Source of the DNA: Candidatus Poribacteria bacterium
GTDB lineage: Bacteria; Poribacteria; DTPJ01; WJIO01
NCBI GenBank assembly: GCA_014730235.1
Contig: WJIO01000367.1
Coordinates: forward strand, 1 to 20,032
Length of the DNA stretch: 20,032 bases
Direction of reading: 5' to 3'
The notes beneath the pieces are model-generated. The model saw only the letters and a list, made by a program, of their open reading frames with translations, ran no database searches and was not told the origin of the DNA. Shown piece by piece: positions 6,261 to 13,702 of this stretch (positions within the stretch are counted from its first letter, which is position 1; each line of letters begins with the position of its first letter). Position numbers and translations under genes: made by a program.

Positions 6261-6290
6261 TTGATGCCAACAATTGTATGATGCTATAAT
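6261..6290 (+). promoter_or_regulatory. Sigma-70 promoter of the carbohydrate operon
   Basis: TTGATG (6261-6266), 18 bases, TATAAT (6285-6290, perfect -10). The predicted start near 6297 gives a leader of about 95 nt before the first gene at 6391. It lies 17 bases after the end of the composite mobile element. Confidence 0.72.
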
Positions 6291-6316
6291 GGCGAAAAGG
6301 ATACTGAATAAATTGA

Positions 6317-6337
6317 GGTTTTGAGATTATCAAAACC
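6317..6337. promoter_or_regulatory. Dyad at about +20 to +40, possible operator or leader hairpin
   Basis: GGTTTTGA (6317-6324), GATTA, TCAAAACC (6330-6337) is a perfect 8-bp inverted repeat just downstream of the predicted transcription start. Its position suits a repressor operator for the rhamnosidase operon; a leader hairpin is the alternative. A related half, GATCAAAACC, occurs within the lipoprotein promoter spacer at 4112-4121. Confidence 0.4.
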
Positions 6338-6390
6338 CCAAATTCTTAGTTTAGCTTCTACAGATGATAATTAAATACAAGGATTCCAAT

Positions 6391-7377
6391 ATGACACCAC
6401 ATGATATAATTTACGCCAACGTAAAACACCAGAACCCGGAACGGCCGGGATTGACTTTTTCAGGCAATAGAATAAACGATAATACAGGCATCGGTCTGGG
6501 CGGATCGGAAAAATACAAGCCCAAACGCTGGGTTGAAGGCAACATGGAATATTACGACGACGAATGGGGCAATATATGGTATCGTATCCAGGGCCTTAGC
6601 AAGGGCGGCGAAATATACGAACCTATCTTAAAAGACTGGAGCCAGCTTGATACCTTTGAACTGCCTGACTATGATAACCCCAAAAGATTTGAAAAGGTGC
6701 GGGAGCATTTTTCCAAACCCACAGATAAATTCAAGATGTTTTCCATGCCCGGATGGATATTTGCATCCAGCCGCTACCTGAGGAAGATGGAAATATATTT
6801 CATGGATTTAATCGAATACCGGGAGGAAATTGATAAGCTCCACGATATGGTTACGGATTTATTTGTGAACGTGATACACATGGCAGGAGAATGCGGAGCG
6901 GATGGAGTTTTCTACTGTGAAGACCTGGGAACTCAACACCGGGCGTTGATGAGCCCAAAAATGTGGCGGGATGTTTTTAAACCCCATTACACCAGACTTA
7001 CCAGCGCCGCCCATGAGCATGACATGCTGGTGTTTATGCACTCCTGCGGATATAACTGGGAGCTTATTGACGATCTGGCAGAATCGGGTATTGATTGTTT
7101 CCAGTTTGATCAGCCGGCGGCCTATGATATGCCGGCCCTGGCCGAAAAATTCAAAAAATATAAGGTAGCCCTGTGGTCGCCTGTGGATATTCAAAAGGTA
7201 ATGCCCACCGGCGATAAAGCGTTTATTGAGTCCGAAGCCAAAAGGATGGTAGACCTTTTTCGGGGATTTTTTATAGGTAAAAATTACGGTGATTTGCATG
7301 GTATTGGAGTTAAGCCGGAATGGGATATGTGGGCTTATAATGCTGTATTGAGAGCTTCGGGTATCGAACCTGAATAA
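6391..7377 (+). CDS. Uroporphyrinogen decarboxylase-family (MtaA/CmuA-like) protein
   Basis: 328 aa, URO-D superfamily TIM barrel. The N-terminus MTPHDIIYANVKHQNPERPG matches the usual opening of this family, and AAGGA lies 7 bases before this ATG, so it is preferred over an in-frame ATG at 6364 that has no ribosome site. H217-S-C219 (in LVFMHSCGYN) is the H-x-C zinc motif of the corrinoid:thiol methyltransferase branch (MtaA, MtbA, CmuA) rather than of true haem-pathway HemE. The product is therefore probably a zinc methyltransferase or an uncharacterised relative. Such proteins are often found in bacterial sugar-degradation clusters with unknown function. It is first in an operon with an alpha-L-rhamnosidase 10 bases downstream. 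No corrinoid protein is encoded in the window. Confidence 0.85.
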   Translation: MTPHDIIYANVKHQNPERPGLTFSGNRINDNTGIGLGGSEKYKPKRWVEGNMEYYDDEWGNIWYRIQGLSKGGEIYEPILKDWSQLDTFELPDYDNPKRFEKVREHFSKPTDKFKMFSMPGWIFASSRYLRKMEIYFMDLIEYREEIDKLHDMVTDLFVNVIHMAGECGADGVFYCEDLGTQHRALMSPKMWRDVFKPHYTRLTSAAHEHDMLVFMHSCGYNWELIDDLAESGIDCFQFDQPAAYDMPALAEKFKKYKVALWSPVDIQKVMPTGDKAFIESEAKRMVDLFRGFFIGKNYGDLHGIGVKPEWDMWAYNAVLRASGIEPE

Positions 7378-7387
7378 AGGACAAAAC

Positions 7388-10006
7388 ATGTCAGATGATC
7401 TGAAGGTAACAGGCTTATTGTGCGAATATGCTAAAAATCCTGTGGGTGTTGATACTCCGACCCCAAGATTTAGCTGGGAGTTAGTTTCTGATCGAAAGGA
7501 ACTGAAGCAGAGGGCTTATCGGGTAATGGTATCATCATCTCTGGATGATATTTCCAGGGGTGTTGCAGATAAATGGGATACGGGTGTTGTGGAATCCAGC
7601 CAGTCTGTCCATTTGGAATATGCCGGTGAATCATTATCAAGTGGTGTCCGGTATTTCTGGAAAGTGGGGTGTTGGGATGATAAAGGCAATAAAAATACAA
7701 CTTTTGAAACCGCATGGTTTGAAATGGGTCTTTTAAACTTTGGAGACTGGCAGGGAAAGTGGATAGGTGCAGATGAGTCAATTTCCGCTCCCATGTTTCG
7801 CAAAGATTTTAACACAAAAGGCGAGATTGATTATGTAAGGGCTTATATATGTGGTCTTGGTTATTATGAATTATACATAAACGGACAAAAAATCGGCCAG
7901 AATGTTCTATCACCCAACTGGACTAATTATGATAAGCAGGAGATGAAAGACCTGGCCTATCCTTATGACGATAAATCCCGCAAGCGTGTGCTTTATGTTA
8001 CCCATAATGTTACCCGTTTTATTAACAATGGTGAAAATACTATAGGTGTTATCCTGGGCAATGGCTGGTATAACCAACGAGAACGGCTGGCCGAGGGTAA
8101 GTTGTGGTATGATACCCCCCGATTGATAGCCCAGATTAATATACAATATATGGATGGAAGCTCTGAAAGCGTATTCACTGATTCATCATGGAAAAGCTCA
8201 AGCTCCCAGATAATTTTCAATAATATCTTCTACGGTGAAGTTCTGGACGCACGTCTGGAAAAAGAAGGCTGGAACACAACGGGATATGACGATTCGGATT
8301 GGGAAAATGCCCAAATTGTGAAAGCTCCTGAGGGAAAATTAAGCTCTCAGACATCACCACCGGATAAAATTATATCAGAGATTAAGCCTGTAAGTATGAA
8401 CCAACCCGAACCGGATGTATTTGTCTATGACATGGGGCAGAATATCTCCGGCTGGGTTCGTCTTAAAGTCATGGGAAATACGGGGGATAAGGTTTTGATG
8501 CGCTTTGCTGAAGAACTGGATCCCAAAGGTATGCTGGAGTTTAACTCCGCCGGTGGAGAACGACAGATACAAAGCGATATATACTGCCTGCGGGGTGATG
8601 AGGATTTTGAATATTACGAACCCAGATTTACATGGCACACCTTCCGATATGTGGAGATAACAGGATTTCCCGGTGAACCGGATATGGAAACCATACTGGG
8701 GAAAGTTATACACTCGGATGTGGAAGAATCCGGCAGTTTCCAGTGTTCTGACGACCTGTTGAATAAAATCCAGCATATATACCGATGGGCACATCTCAAT
8801 AATATGCATAGCTCCATACCTTCCGACTGTCCTCACAGGGAAAGGCTGGGTTATACCGGCGACGGTCAATTGACGGCTGAGACTTCCATGTATAACTTCT
8901 GGATGCCCGGTTTCTACACCAAATGGATAACGGATATGGCCGACGCGCAGAACAGCAAGTCGGGCTTTGTGCCTCATACCGCGCCTTTCTACGGCGGCGG
9001 AGGCGGACATGCATGGGGTGCGGCTTTTGTTATTGTTCCCTGGGCCATGTACCAATTCTATGGGGATAAGAGAATACTGGAAATACATTACAATGGCATG
9101 AAAAGATGGCTGGAATACATGGGTAAATGCACCGAAAACAAGCACATCATCGTCAGGGAAGAACCGGGTAGCTGGTGTCTGGGCGACTGGTGCGTTCCAA
9201 AGATGGAGGATGATGATAAAGCCGAAGTACCTAAACCCCTGGTAAATACCTTTGTGTATGCTGTTGTGGCCAGACTCATGGGCCATATCGCAAATGTTAT
9301 GGATAACAAAAGCGATTCCGAACGCTTTAACAGGCTGGCTGATGATATTGGAAAGACCTTTCACAATCATTTCTTTGATAAAGAAGCAGGATATTATTCA
9401 ATAGGTCGTCATGGAACTGATGCCCTTGGTCTGGCCCTGAATCCACCGGAAAAAATACGGAAGAAAGTCCTGGAAAACCTGCTTTATACCATAAAAACCG
9501 TAAATGATGGACATCTGGATACAGGTATTGTAGGCACTCCTGTATTACTGGACATTCTGACTGAATACGGCTATGAGGATGTTGTCCTGGATATGCTGAA
9601 AAAGGAGACTTATCCGGGCTATGGCTATATGATCGCCAACGGTGCTACTACCATGTGGGAAACGTGGTCTGGAAGCGGATCCCATTGTCATCATATGTTT
9701 GGGACTGTCAGCGGTTGGTTTTTCAAAACCTTAGCCGGTATACAACCCGGCGTTCCGGGGTTTGAGAAGATTATTATAAGGCCAGTGATGCTTAACGGTA
9801 TAAACTGGGTAAAAGCCCATATAAAAATACCTTATGGCAAAGTCGCAGTTGACTGGAAAAAAGAGAATGGCAAATTCAGCATGAAAGTTTCCATACCCGG
9901 AAATACCACAGCGAAAGTTTTTGTACCCCAATTTGATGGCTCAGACGTAGTAGTTTATGAAGTCGGTTCCGGGGATTATTATTTTGATACAGATTATGAA
10001 GAATAG
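7388..10006 (+). CDS. Alpha-L-rhamnosidase, glycoside hydrolase family 78
   Basis: 872 aa, releasing terminal alpha-L-rhamnose from oligosaccharides or glycosides. Order of parts: an N-terminal fibronectin-like domain (CEYAKNPVGVDTPTPRFSWE, about residues 10-110), the rhamnosidase N-terminal beta domain (WIGADESISAPMFRKDF, then GYYELYINGQKIG... near 155-310), and the (alpha/alpha)6 catalytic domain with the GH78 signature SDCPHRERLGYTGDGQ (D480 the presumed acid region). A C-terminal beta domain follows TMWETWSGSGSHCHHMFGTV and GVPGFEKIIIRPV. There is no signal peptide, so it acts in the cytoplasm on imported substrates. AAAGGA precedes the ATG. No transporter is encoded nearby. Confidence 0.95.
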   Translation: MSDDLKVTGLLCEYAKNPVGVDTPTPRFSWELVSDRKELKQRAYRVMVSSSLDDISRGVADKWDTGVVESSQSVHLEYAGESLSSGVRYFWKVGCWDDKGNKNTTFETAWFEMGLLNFGDWQGKWIGADESISAPMFRKDFNTKGEIDYVRAYICGLGYYELYINGQKIGQNVLSPNWTNYDKQEMKDLAYPYDDKSRKRVLYVTHNVTRFINNGENTIGVILGNGWYNQRERLAEGKLWYDTPRLIAQINIQYMDGSSESVFTDSSWKSSSSQIIFNNIFYGEVLDARLEKEGWNTTGYDDSDWENAQIVKAPEGKLSSQTSPPDKIISEIKPVSMNQPEPDVFVYDMGQNISGWVRLKVMGNTGDKVLMRFAEELDPKGMLEFNSAGGERQIQSDIYCLRGDEDFEYYEPRFTWHTFRYVEITGFPGEPDMETILGKVIHSDVEESGSFQCSDDLLNKIQHIYRWAHLNNMHSSIPSDCPHRERLGYTGDGQLTAETSMYNFWMPGFYTKWITDMADAQNSKSGFVPHTAPFYGGGGGHAWGAAFVIVPWAMYQFYGDKRILEIHYNGMKRWLEYMGKCTENKHIIVREEPGSWCLGDWCVPKMEDDDKAEVPKPLVNTFVYAVVARLMGHIANVMDNKSDSERFNRLADDIGKTFHNHFFDKEAGYYSIGRHGTDALGLALNPPEKIRKKVLENLLYTIKTVNDGHLDTGIVGTPVLLDILTEYGYEDVVLDMLKKETYPGYGYMIANGATTMWETWSGSGSHCHHMFGTVSGWFFKTLAGIQPGVPGFEKIIIRPVMLNGINWVKAHIKIPYGKVAVDWKKENGKFSMKVSIPGNTTAKVFVPQFDGSDVVVYEVGSGDYYFDTDYEE

Positions 10007-10021
10007 GGAGGTAGTTTTACA

Positions 10022-10660
10022 GTGAGAAAAGTCGTTCCGTCAGTGCTTACCAGAGATCCAAAAGAACTTGAAGAAAAGGTAAGGATACTGGAGCCATTGG
10101 TTGAAGTAATACAGATAGACATAATGGACAACGTGCTGGTTCCTAACACCAGCATCAACGTTAAAGACGTGGAAAAGGCTGCACCTCAAAAGCCTATGGA
10201 GATTCACCTGATGGTGAATCATCCTGTGGAATACGTTGAACCTTACGCATGTATCGGGGCTTTCAGGATCATCTTCCACATAGAATCAGCCGATGATCCG
10301 GCCGAGGTTATCAAGGAAATCAAATCCTTCAACATGAAAGCCGGTATCGCCATAAATCCGCCCACTCCGGTGGAAAAGCTTGACCCATACCTGGATATGG
10401 TTGACCTGGTTCTGGTGATGGGTGTTAATCCGGGATTCCAGGGCCAGAAATTCATACCGGATGTTCTGGATAAAGTCAGGTACATAAAGAAATCCCATCC
10501 CGACATGACTGTGGAGGTTGACGGAGGCGTAAATCCTGAGACCGGGCCCTCACTGGTGGAAGCTGGCGTGGATATTCTCAACGTGGGTTCTTACCTGTTC
10601 AAGCAGATGCCGGTGGAGGACAACTGGGAGACTATGCAGAAGATAGCCAGAGGTGAATAG
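10022..10660 (+). CDS. Ribulose-phosphate 3-epimerase family protein, atypical metal site
   Basis: 212 aa TIM barrel. Family motifs: PSVL (residues 6-9), QIDIMDN (31-37), IHLMV (61-65), VMGVNPGFQGQKFIP (phosphate-binding loop) and EVDGGV with D167. In true Rpe the first of these is H-x-D-x-M-D-(G/N), where the His binds the metal; here it is Q31, while D33, H62 and D167 are kept. The intact phosphate loop argues for a phosphorylated sugar. The enzyme may be a paralogue acting on another ketose phosphate (compare allulose-6-phosphate 3-epimerase) rather than the housekeeping Rpe. The start is GTG 10022 with GGGAGG 10 bases upstream. It sits between the rhamnosidase and an oxidoreductase gene in the same operon. 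Confidence 0.85.
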   Translation: MRKVVPSVLTRDPKELEEKVRILEPLVEVIQIDIMDNVLVPNTSINVKDVEKAAPQKPMEIHLMVNHPVEYVEPYACIGAFRIIFHIESADDPAEVIKEIKSFNMKAGIAINPPTPVEKLDPYLDMVDLVLVMGVNPGFQGQKFIPDVLDKVRYIKKSHPDMTVEVDGGVNPETGPSLVEAGVDILNVGSYLFKQMPVEDNWETMQKIARGE

Positions 10661-10672
10661 AAAGGAAATCTA

Positions 10673-11881
10673 ATGAGTTCCACACAAAATAAGCTTAAAG
10701 TCGGTGTTCTTGGTTTGCGTCGGGGTATAACCCATCTTCGGAATTTTCTGAATGTGGAGGACGCAGAGGTTATCGCCTGCGCGGATCGGCTGGAAGCACC
10801 CCGGGAACGGGCAAAGGAAGTTATTGGCGACAGGCCTGTGAAGATCGTAAAAGAGTATGAGGAAATGCTGGAACTGAAGCCCGATGCTGTGGCCATAGCC
10901 AGTAACGGGCGTTTGCAGGCAGAGCACTCTGTAATGGCTATGGAAGCCGGATGTCATGTCCTTTCGGAAGTTCCCGGAGCTTATACACAGGAGGAGATCG
11001 TCCATATAGTATCCGTAGCCGAACAGACGGGAAAGCAGTATATGCTGGCTGAAAACTCGTGCTTTCTGGATTTCCTCAGATACTGGCGTAAATGGGTCAT
11101 GGAAGACCGTTTTGGATCAATATCCATTGCCGACGGTGAATATCTTCATTACCTGCCGGCATCCTTGCACGCTCCTGACGGTGTAAGATACACGCCAACC
11201 CGGGCCAGGGAGAAGGGGTTAAAAGATCTGAAACCCATCTGGAGAGCCGATCAGCCGCCTATCCAGTATCTTACCCACGACCTGGGCCCGCTTTTGAACG
11301 TAATGGATGACCGGGTGGTTTCCGTAACCTGCAAGGAAGGCCCATGGTGGCAGGTTAATGCTCCTCTGCGCTCTGATGGTCAGATTGCGTTATTTCAGAC
11401 GGCCAAAGGAAGCCTTATCAGAATACTTGTAACCCTGAATACCCGACGACCCGGAGCCCATAATTACCGCCTGTTCGGTACGCTGGGAAGCGTGGAATGG
11501 TACAGCCACGAAGGTTTCTGCCGGCGTTTTGACCGGAACAGGGAAGAACGGGAAGGCTGGGAATGTGTGGATATTGGATCAGCCGCTCGCGGTGATGATA
11601 AGACATCCGGACACGGCGGAACGGATATAAAAACTGCCTATTACTTTACAAAGGCCATACTTGAGGGAAAAACCGTCCCTATTGATGTATACCGCATGTG
11701 CGATATAACCCTTCCGGGGATAATCGCCGCCAGATCAGCAGAACTTGGTGGACAGCCTGTTGATGTGCCGGACATACGCCGGAAACCCTTTGATGGAACG
11801 GATTTCTGGGAACATGTGGGTCTGCCTGAAGAAGAACCTGAAGGTTATACTTATAGGTCTAATATGGGAACGAATTTCTAA
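10673..11881 (+). CDS. Gfo/Idh/MocA-family NAD(P)-dependent oxidoreductase
   Basis: 402 aa, sugar or cyclitol dehydrogenase superfamily. An N-terminal Rossmann fold (LKVGVLGLRRGITHLRNF, residues 8-25; acidic ADR after the second strand suggests NAD) is followed by the alpha/beta C-terminal domain. The usual catalytic E-K-P motif is E99-V100-P101 (LSEVPGAYT), so the lysine is missing, as in some subfamilies of uncertain activity. QYLTHDLGPLLNV and GHGGTDIKTAYYF are landmarks of this branch. The ATG has AAAGGAA upstream. It is last in the rhamnosidase operon; no terminator hairpin is visible after it. It would oxidise or isomerise a sugar from this pathway; the substrate is unknown. Confidence 0.88.
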   Translation: MSSTQNKLKVGVLGLRRGITHLRNFLNVEDAEVIACADRLEAPRERAKEVIGDRPVKIVKEYEEMLELKPDAVAIASNGRLQAEHSVMAMEAGCHVLSEVPGAYTQEEIVHIVSVAEQTGKQYMLAENSCFLDFLRYWRKWVMEDRFGSISIADGEYLHYLPASLHAPDGVRYTPTRAREKGLKDLKPIWRADQPPIQYLTHDLGPLLNVMDDRVVSVTCKEGPWWQVNAPLRSDGQIALFQTAKGSLIRILVTLNTRRPGAHNYRLFGTLGSVEWYSHEGFCRRFDRNREEREGWECVDIGSAARGDDKTSGHGGTDIKTAYYFTKAILEGKTVPIDVYRMCDITLPGIIAARSAELGGQPVDVPDIRRKPFDGTDFWEHVGLPEEEPEGYTYRSNMGTNF

Positions 11882-11953
11882 TCAAACTCAATAAAAATGT
11901 ATTCAGCTTTTCCTCTAATGGTAAGGGTCTGTCATAGTCCAGAGAAAAATTTC

Positions 11954-11982
11954 TTGACGGTATACACCTTTTCTGGTACAAT
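11954..11982 (+). promoter_or_regulatory. Sigma-70 promoter upstream of the acetyltransferase-cimA leader
   Basis: TTGACG (11954-11959), exactly 17 bases, TACAAT (11977-11982). It points towards the amino-acid gene cluster, but about 600 bases of non-coding sequence, including a mobile element and a terminator, lie between. It may make the long leader, or it may be an ancestral promoter displaced by the insertion at 12058. Confidence 0.6.
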
Positions 11983-12057
11983 ACAGCTTAATAAGCCAGA
12001 TATTTAATATAAAAGCATTTCTATTCAATTTATTAATTAAGTTTAACAAATAATTTT

Positions 12058-12177
12058 GGTTCTTCCGGGTTTAGTGTGATAAAGATAAGAAACTTCTTTA
12101 TGCTGTCATTCCTGCGAAAGCAGGAATGACAATCTGGAAGATTTTTCAATTATAACCACACTAAACCCGGAAGAACC
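12058..12177. mobile_element. ISL3-like MITE, copy C, complete, with perfect 8-bp target duplication
   Basis: The best-preserved copy, 120 bp. The left end GGTTCTTCCGGGTTTAGTGT is perfectly inverted at the right end, with 21-22 identical bases. ATAATTTT occurs immediately before (12050-12057) and immediately after (12178-12185), a perfect 8-bp direct repeat. The core is the short hairpin TGTCATTCCTGC-GAAA-GCAGGAATGACA. It has no ORF. GG...CC ends with 8-bp duplications are what ISL3-family elements produce; no transposase gene is in the window. Confidence 0.8.
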
Positions 12178-12281
12178 ATAATTTTAGAACTTTTGATGAG
12201 ATTCTTGGCCTTGCTCAGAATAACGAATTTCACTTAAAATCATTATCGAATTTTGCTCAGGATATTCTTTAATTATGTTTT

Positions 12282-12311
12282 TTGGTTATTTTTATAACAA
12301 AGAAATATCAT
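12282..12311 (+). promoter_or_regulatory. Possible sigma-70 promoter of the structured leader RNA
   Basis: TTGGTT (12282-12287), 18 bases, TATCAT (12306-12311). The predicted start falls at about 12318, just where the first strand of the closing stem of the leader RNA begins. A degenerate direct repeat TTGCTCAG(A/G)ATA lies upstream at 12211-12222 and 12253-12264. The rest of 12186-12281 shows nothing recognisable. Confidence 0.45.
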
Positions 12312-12317
12312 ATTTTG

Positions 12318-12495
12318 TAGCCCCTGCATGCGATGGTAGTTCACTGTGTCTATGCAATTTAATTAATATTATATTGATACAGTCTCCTTGCAGTGGGCAG
12401 AGGAAGTGATTTTTCTAAGTTAGAAATAACCTGACTTGAACAACAAGAAAATTCCCAAGCCCACAACCAGAAATCCTGGTGGTGGGCTTTTTTTA
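12318..12495 (+). ncRNA. Candidate structured leader (attenuator or riboswitch-like) or small RNA
   Basis: About 178 nt from a plausible promoter start to a strong terminator. A closing stem pairs 12320-12328 (GCCCCTGCA) with 12389-12398 (TGCAGTGGGC), nine pairs with one bulge. It encloses a second stem, 12343-12350 (ACTGTGTC) with 12376-12383 (GATACAGT). A small hairpin TTTCTAA-G-TTAGAAA follows near 12412-12426, then the terminator. GTGGGC occurs both in the closing stem (12393-12398) and in the terminator (12482-12487), and both can pair with GCCCAC at 12459-12464, so two exclusive folds are possible. It matches no T-box, SAM, TPP or other motif that I know. The length and rod shape also allow a 6S-like small RNA. 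No convincing leader peptide with Leu or Ile codons is seen. Confidence 0.4.
12457..12494 (+). terminator. Intrinsic terminator (or attenuator) before the acetyltransferase-cimA operon
   Basis: AAGCCCAC-A-ACCAG (12457-12470), loop AAATC, then CTGGT-G-GTGGGCTT (12476-12489) and a run of seven T's. A 13-bp stem with one mismatch and a good U-tract, ending 20 bases before a small ORF and about 90 before the first acetyltransferase gene. Confidence 0.88.
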
Positions 12496-12514
12496 TATCT
12501 TTCAGGAGAAATAA

Positions 12515-12583
12515 ATGGATTCAAAACCCCAATTTCAAAAAGAAGTTTCAAACAGGATTAAGAAAAGCTTTCAGGAGAGGTAA
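12515..12583 (+). CDS. Possible 22-residue upstream ORF
   Basis: ATG 12515 with CAGGAGA 6-7 bases upstream opens a frame of 22 codons ending at TAA 12581-12583, two bases before the acetyltransferase ATG. The peptide is basic and polar (it begins MDSKPQFQKEV and ends KKSFQER). The ribosome site of the next gene lies inside its last codons, so translation of the two could be coupled. The sequence around its start (TTTCAGGAGAAATAAAT) nearly repeats that before the next gene (TTTCAGGAGAGGTAAAT), so a chance duplication of the initiation region is the alternative. No homologue is recognised. Confidence 0.35.
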   Translation: MDSKPQFQKEVSNRIKKSFQER

Positions 12584-12585
12584 AT

Positions 12586-13140
12586 ATGATAAATCCGTTT
12601 ATTGTCGGTGACAGGATATATTTGAGACCGTTAAATGTGGATGATACAGACAGGTATGTTTCCTGGCTCAGTGATGCGGAAATAAGAAGTTATCTCGGAA
12701 ACGCATTTCCCTGCAATAATCTGAGGGAAAAGGAATACCTGGAAGGTTTATATAAGAATGATAAAGACGTAATTCTGGGTATTATCCTGAATCGGGATGA
12801 CAAACATATAGGCGGAGTGGGTCTACATGATATATCTCTGCCCAACAGCCGGGCGGAACTGGGAATTATGATCGGAGAAAAAGACTGCTGGTCAAAGGGA
12901 TACGGAGTTGAGGCAATAAGACTTATGCTGGAATATGGCTTCGCGCAACTTAATCTTAACCGGATTTATCTAAGGGTAATGAGCTATAATAAAAGGGCTA
13001 TACGCTGTTATGAAAAAACGGGTTTCAAGCATGAAATAGTTATGCAACAGCATATATACAAAGACGGACAGTATTTTGATGATTATGTTATGGGGATTTT
13101 AAAGGAAGAATGGCTGGAAATGAAAGCTAAGGAGAGTTGA
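12586..13140 (+). CDS. GNAT N-acetyltransferase, RimJ/RimL type (first of tandem pair)
   Basis: 184 aa. Acetyltransferases of this family move acetyl from acetyl-CoA to an amine (protein N-terminus, polyamine, amino sugar or antibiotic). The start INPFIVGDRIYLRPLNVDD and the early strand RYVSWLSDAEIRSYLG are typical of the Acetyltransf_3 group. The acetyl-CoA loop is CWSKGYGVEAIRLMLEYGF (near residues 104-122), followed by LNLNRIYLRVMSYNKRAIRCYEKTGF. AGGAGAGG precedes the ATG. One base separates its stop from the next gene, a close paralogue. It is first of the large ORFs in an operon with cimA and leuB. The substrate is unknown. Confidence 0.9.
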   Translation: MINPFIVGDRIYLRPLNVDDTDRYVSWLSDAEIRSYLGNAFPCNNLREKEYLEGLYKNDKDVILGIILNRDDKHIGGVGLHDISLPNSRAELGIMIGEKDCWSKGYGVEAIRLMLEYGFAQLNLNRIYLRVMSYNKRAIRCYEKTGFKHEIVMQQHIYKDGQYFDDYVMGILKEEWLEMKAKES

Positions 13141-13141
13141 A

Positions 13142-13702
13142 ATGCAGACACCATTTTTGATCGGTGAAAAGATTTACCTGCGTCCTGTGGATATGGAAGA
13201 CATAGACAATTTTGTGGAATGGCTTAACGATCCAGAAGTGCGGCAATACCTTAGTTTGGTTTCACCCTTTAACAAAACCAGAGAGAAAGATTTTATTGAT
13301 GACCTTTACAAGGATGAACGTAAAACAGTTCTGGGAATTGTAATGAAAGAAGATGACAGGTTAATTGGTAATATAGGCTTGAGTAAAGTTTCTCTTTCCA
13401 ATAGAAACTGCTGTCTAGGAATAGTCATAGGTGATAAAAGCTGCTGGTCTCAGGGATGCGGCACAGAAGCCTTGAAGCTTATGCTGGGGTATGCCTTTGA
13501 TCAATTAAATTTACATAGAGTTTACCTGACTGTGCTGGATTTTAACTCAAGGGCCATAAGGGCTTATGAAAAAGCGGGATTCAAAAAAGAAGGAACGTAT
13601 CGAAAACATATGTACAAAAACGGAAAATACTGTGATTTATACTATATGGGTATATTAAAAGACGAATGGAGGAAGATGAACCATGAAAATCCTGATCTAT
13701 GA
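13142..13702 (+). CDS. GNAT N-acetyltransferase, RimJ/RimL type (second of tandem pair)
   Basis: 186 aa, clearly a duplicate of its neighbour: TPFLIGEKIYLRPVDMED, then FVEWLNDPEVRQYL, the acetyl-CoA loop CWSQGCGTEALKLMLGYAF and LNLHRVYLTVLDFNSRAIRAYEKAGF line up without gaps. AAGGAGAG lies 7 bases before the ATG. Its last 20 bases overlap the start of cimA, so the cimA ribosome site (GGAGGAAG) is inside this gene and translation is probably coupled. Duplication followed by divergence of the substrate site is the likely history. The link to branched-chain amino acid synthesis is by operon only. Confidence 0.9.
   Translation: MQTPFLIGEKIYLRPVDMEDIDNFVEWLNDPEVRQYLSLVSPFNKTREKDFIDDLYKDERKTVLGIVMKEDDRLIGNIGLSKVSLSNRNCCLGIVIGDKSCWSQGCGTEALKLMLGYAFDQLNLHRVYLTVLDFNSRAIRAYEKAGFKKEGTYRKHMYKNGKYCDLYYMGILKDEWRKMNHENPDL

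Noticed and set aside
6364-6390. Earlier ATG for the URO-D-family gene
   Set aside because: No ribosome site; the family N-terminus begins at the ATG at 6391, which has AAGGA upstream.
8375-9370. Long minus-strand ORF of 331 codons inside the rhamnosidase gene
   Set aside because: Shadow of a confident GH78 coding frame; no ribosome site and no family features.
12334-12363. Nine-codon leader peptide (ATG GTA GTT...) in the structured leader
   Set aside because: No ribosome site and no run of Leu or Ile codons.
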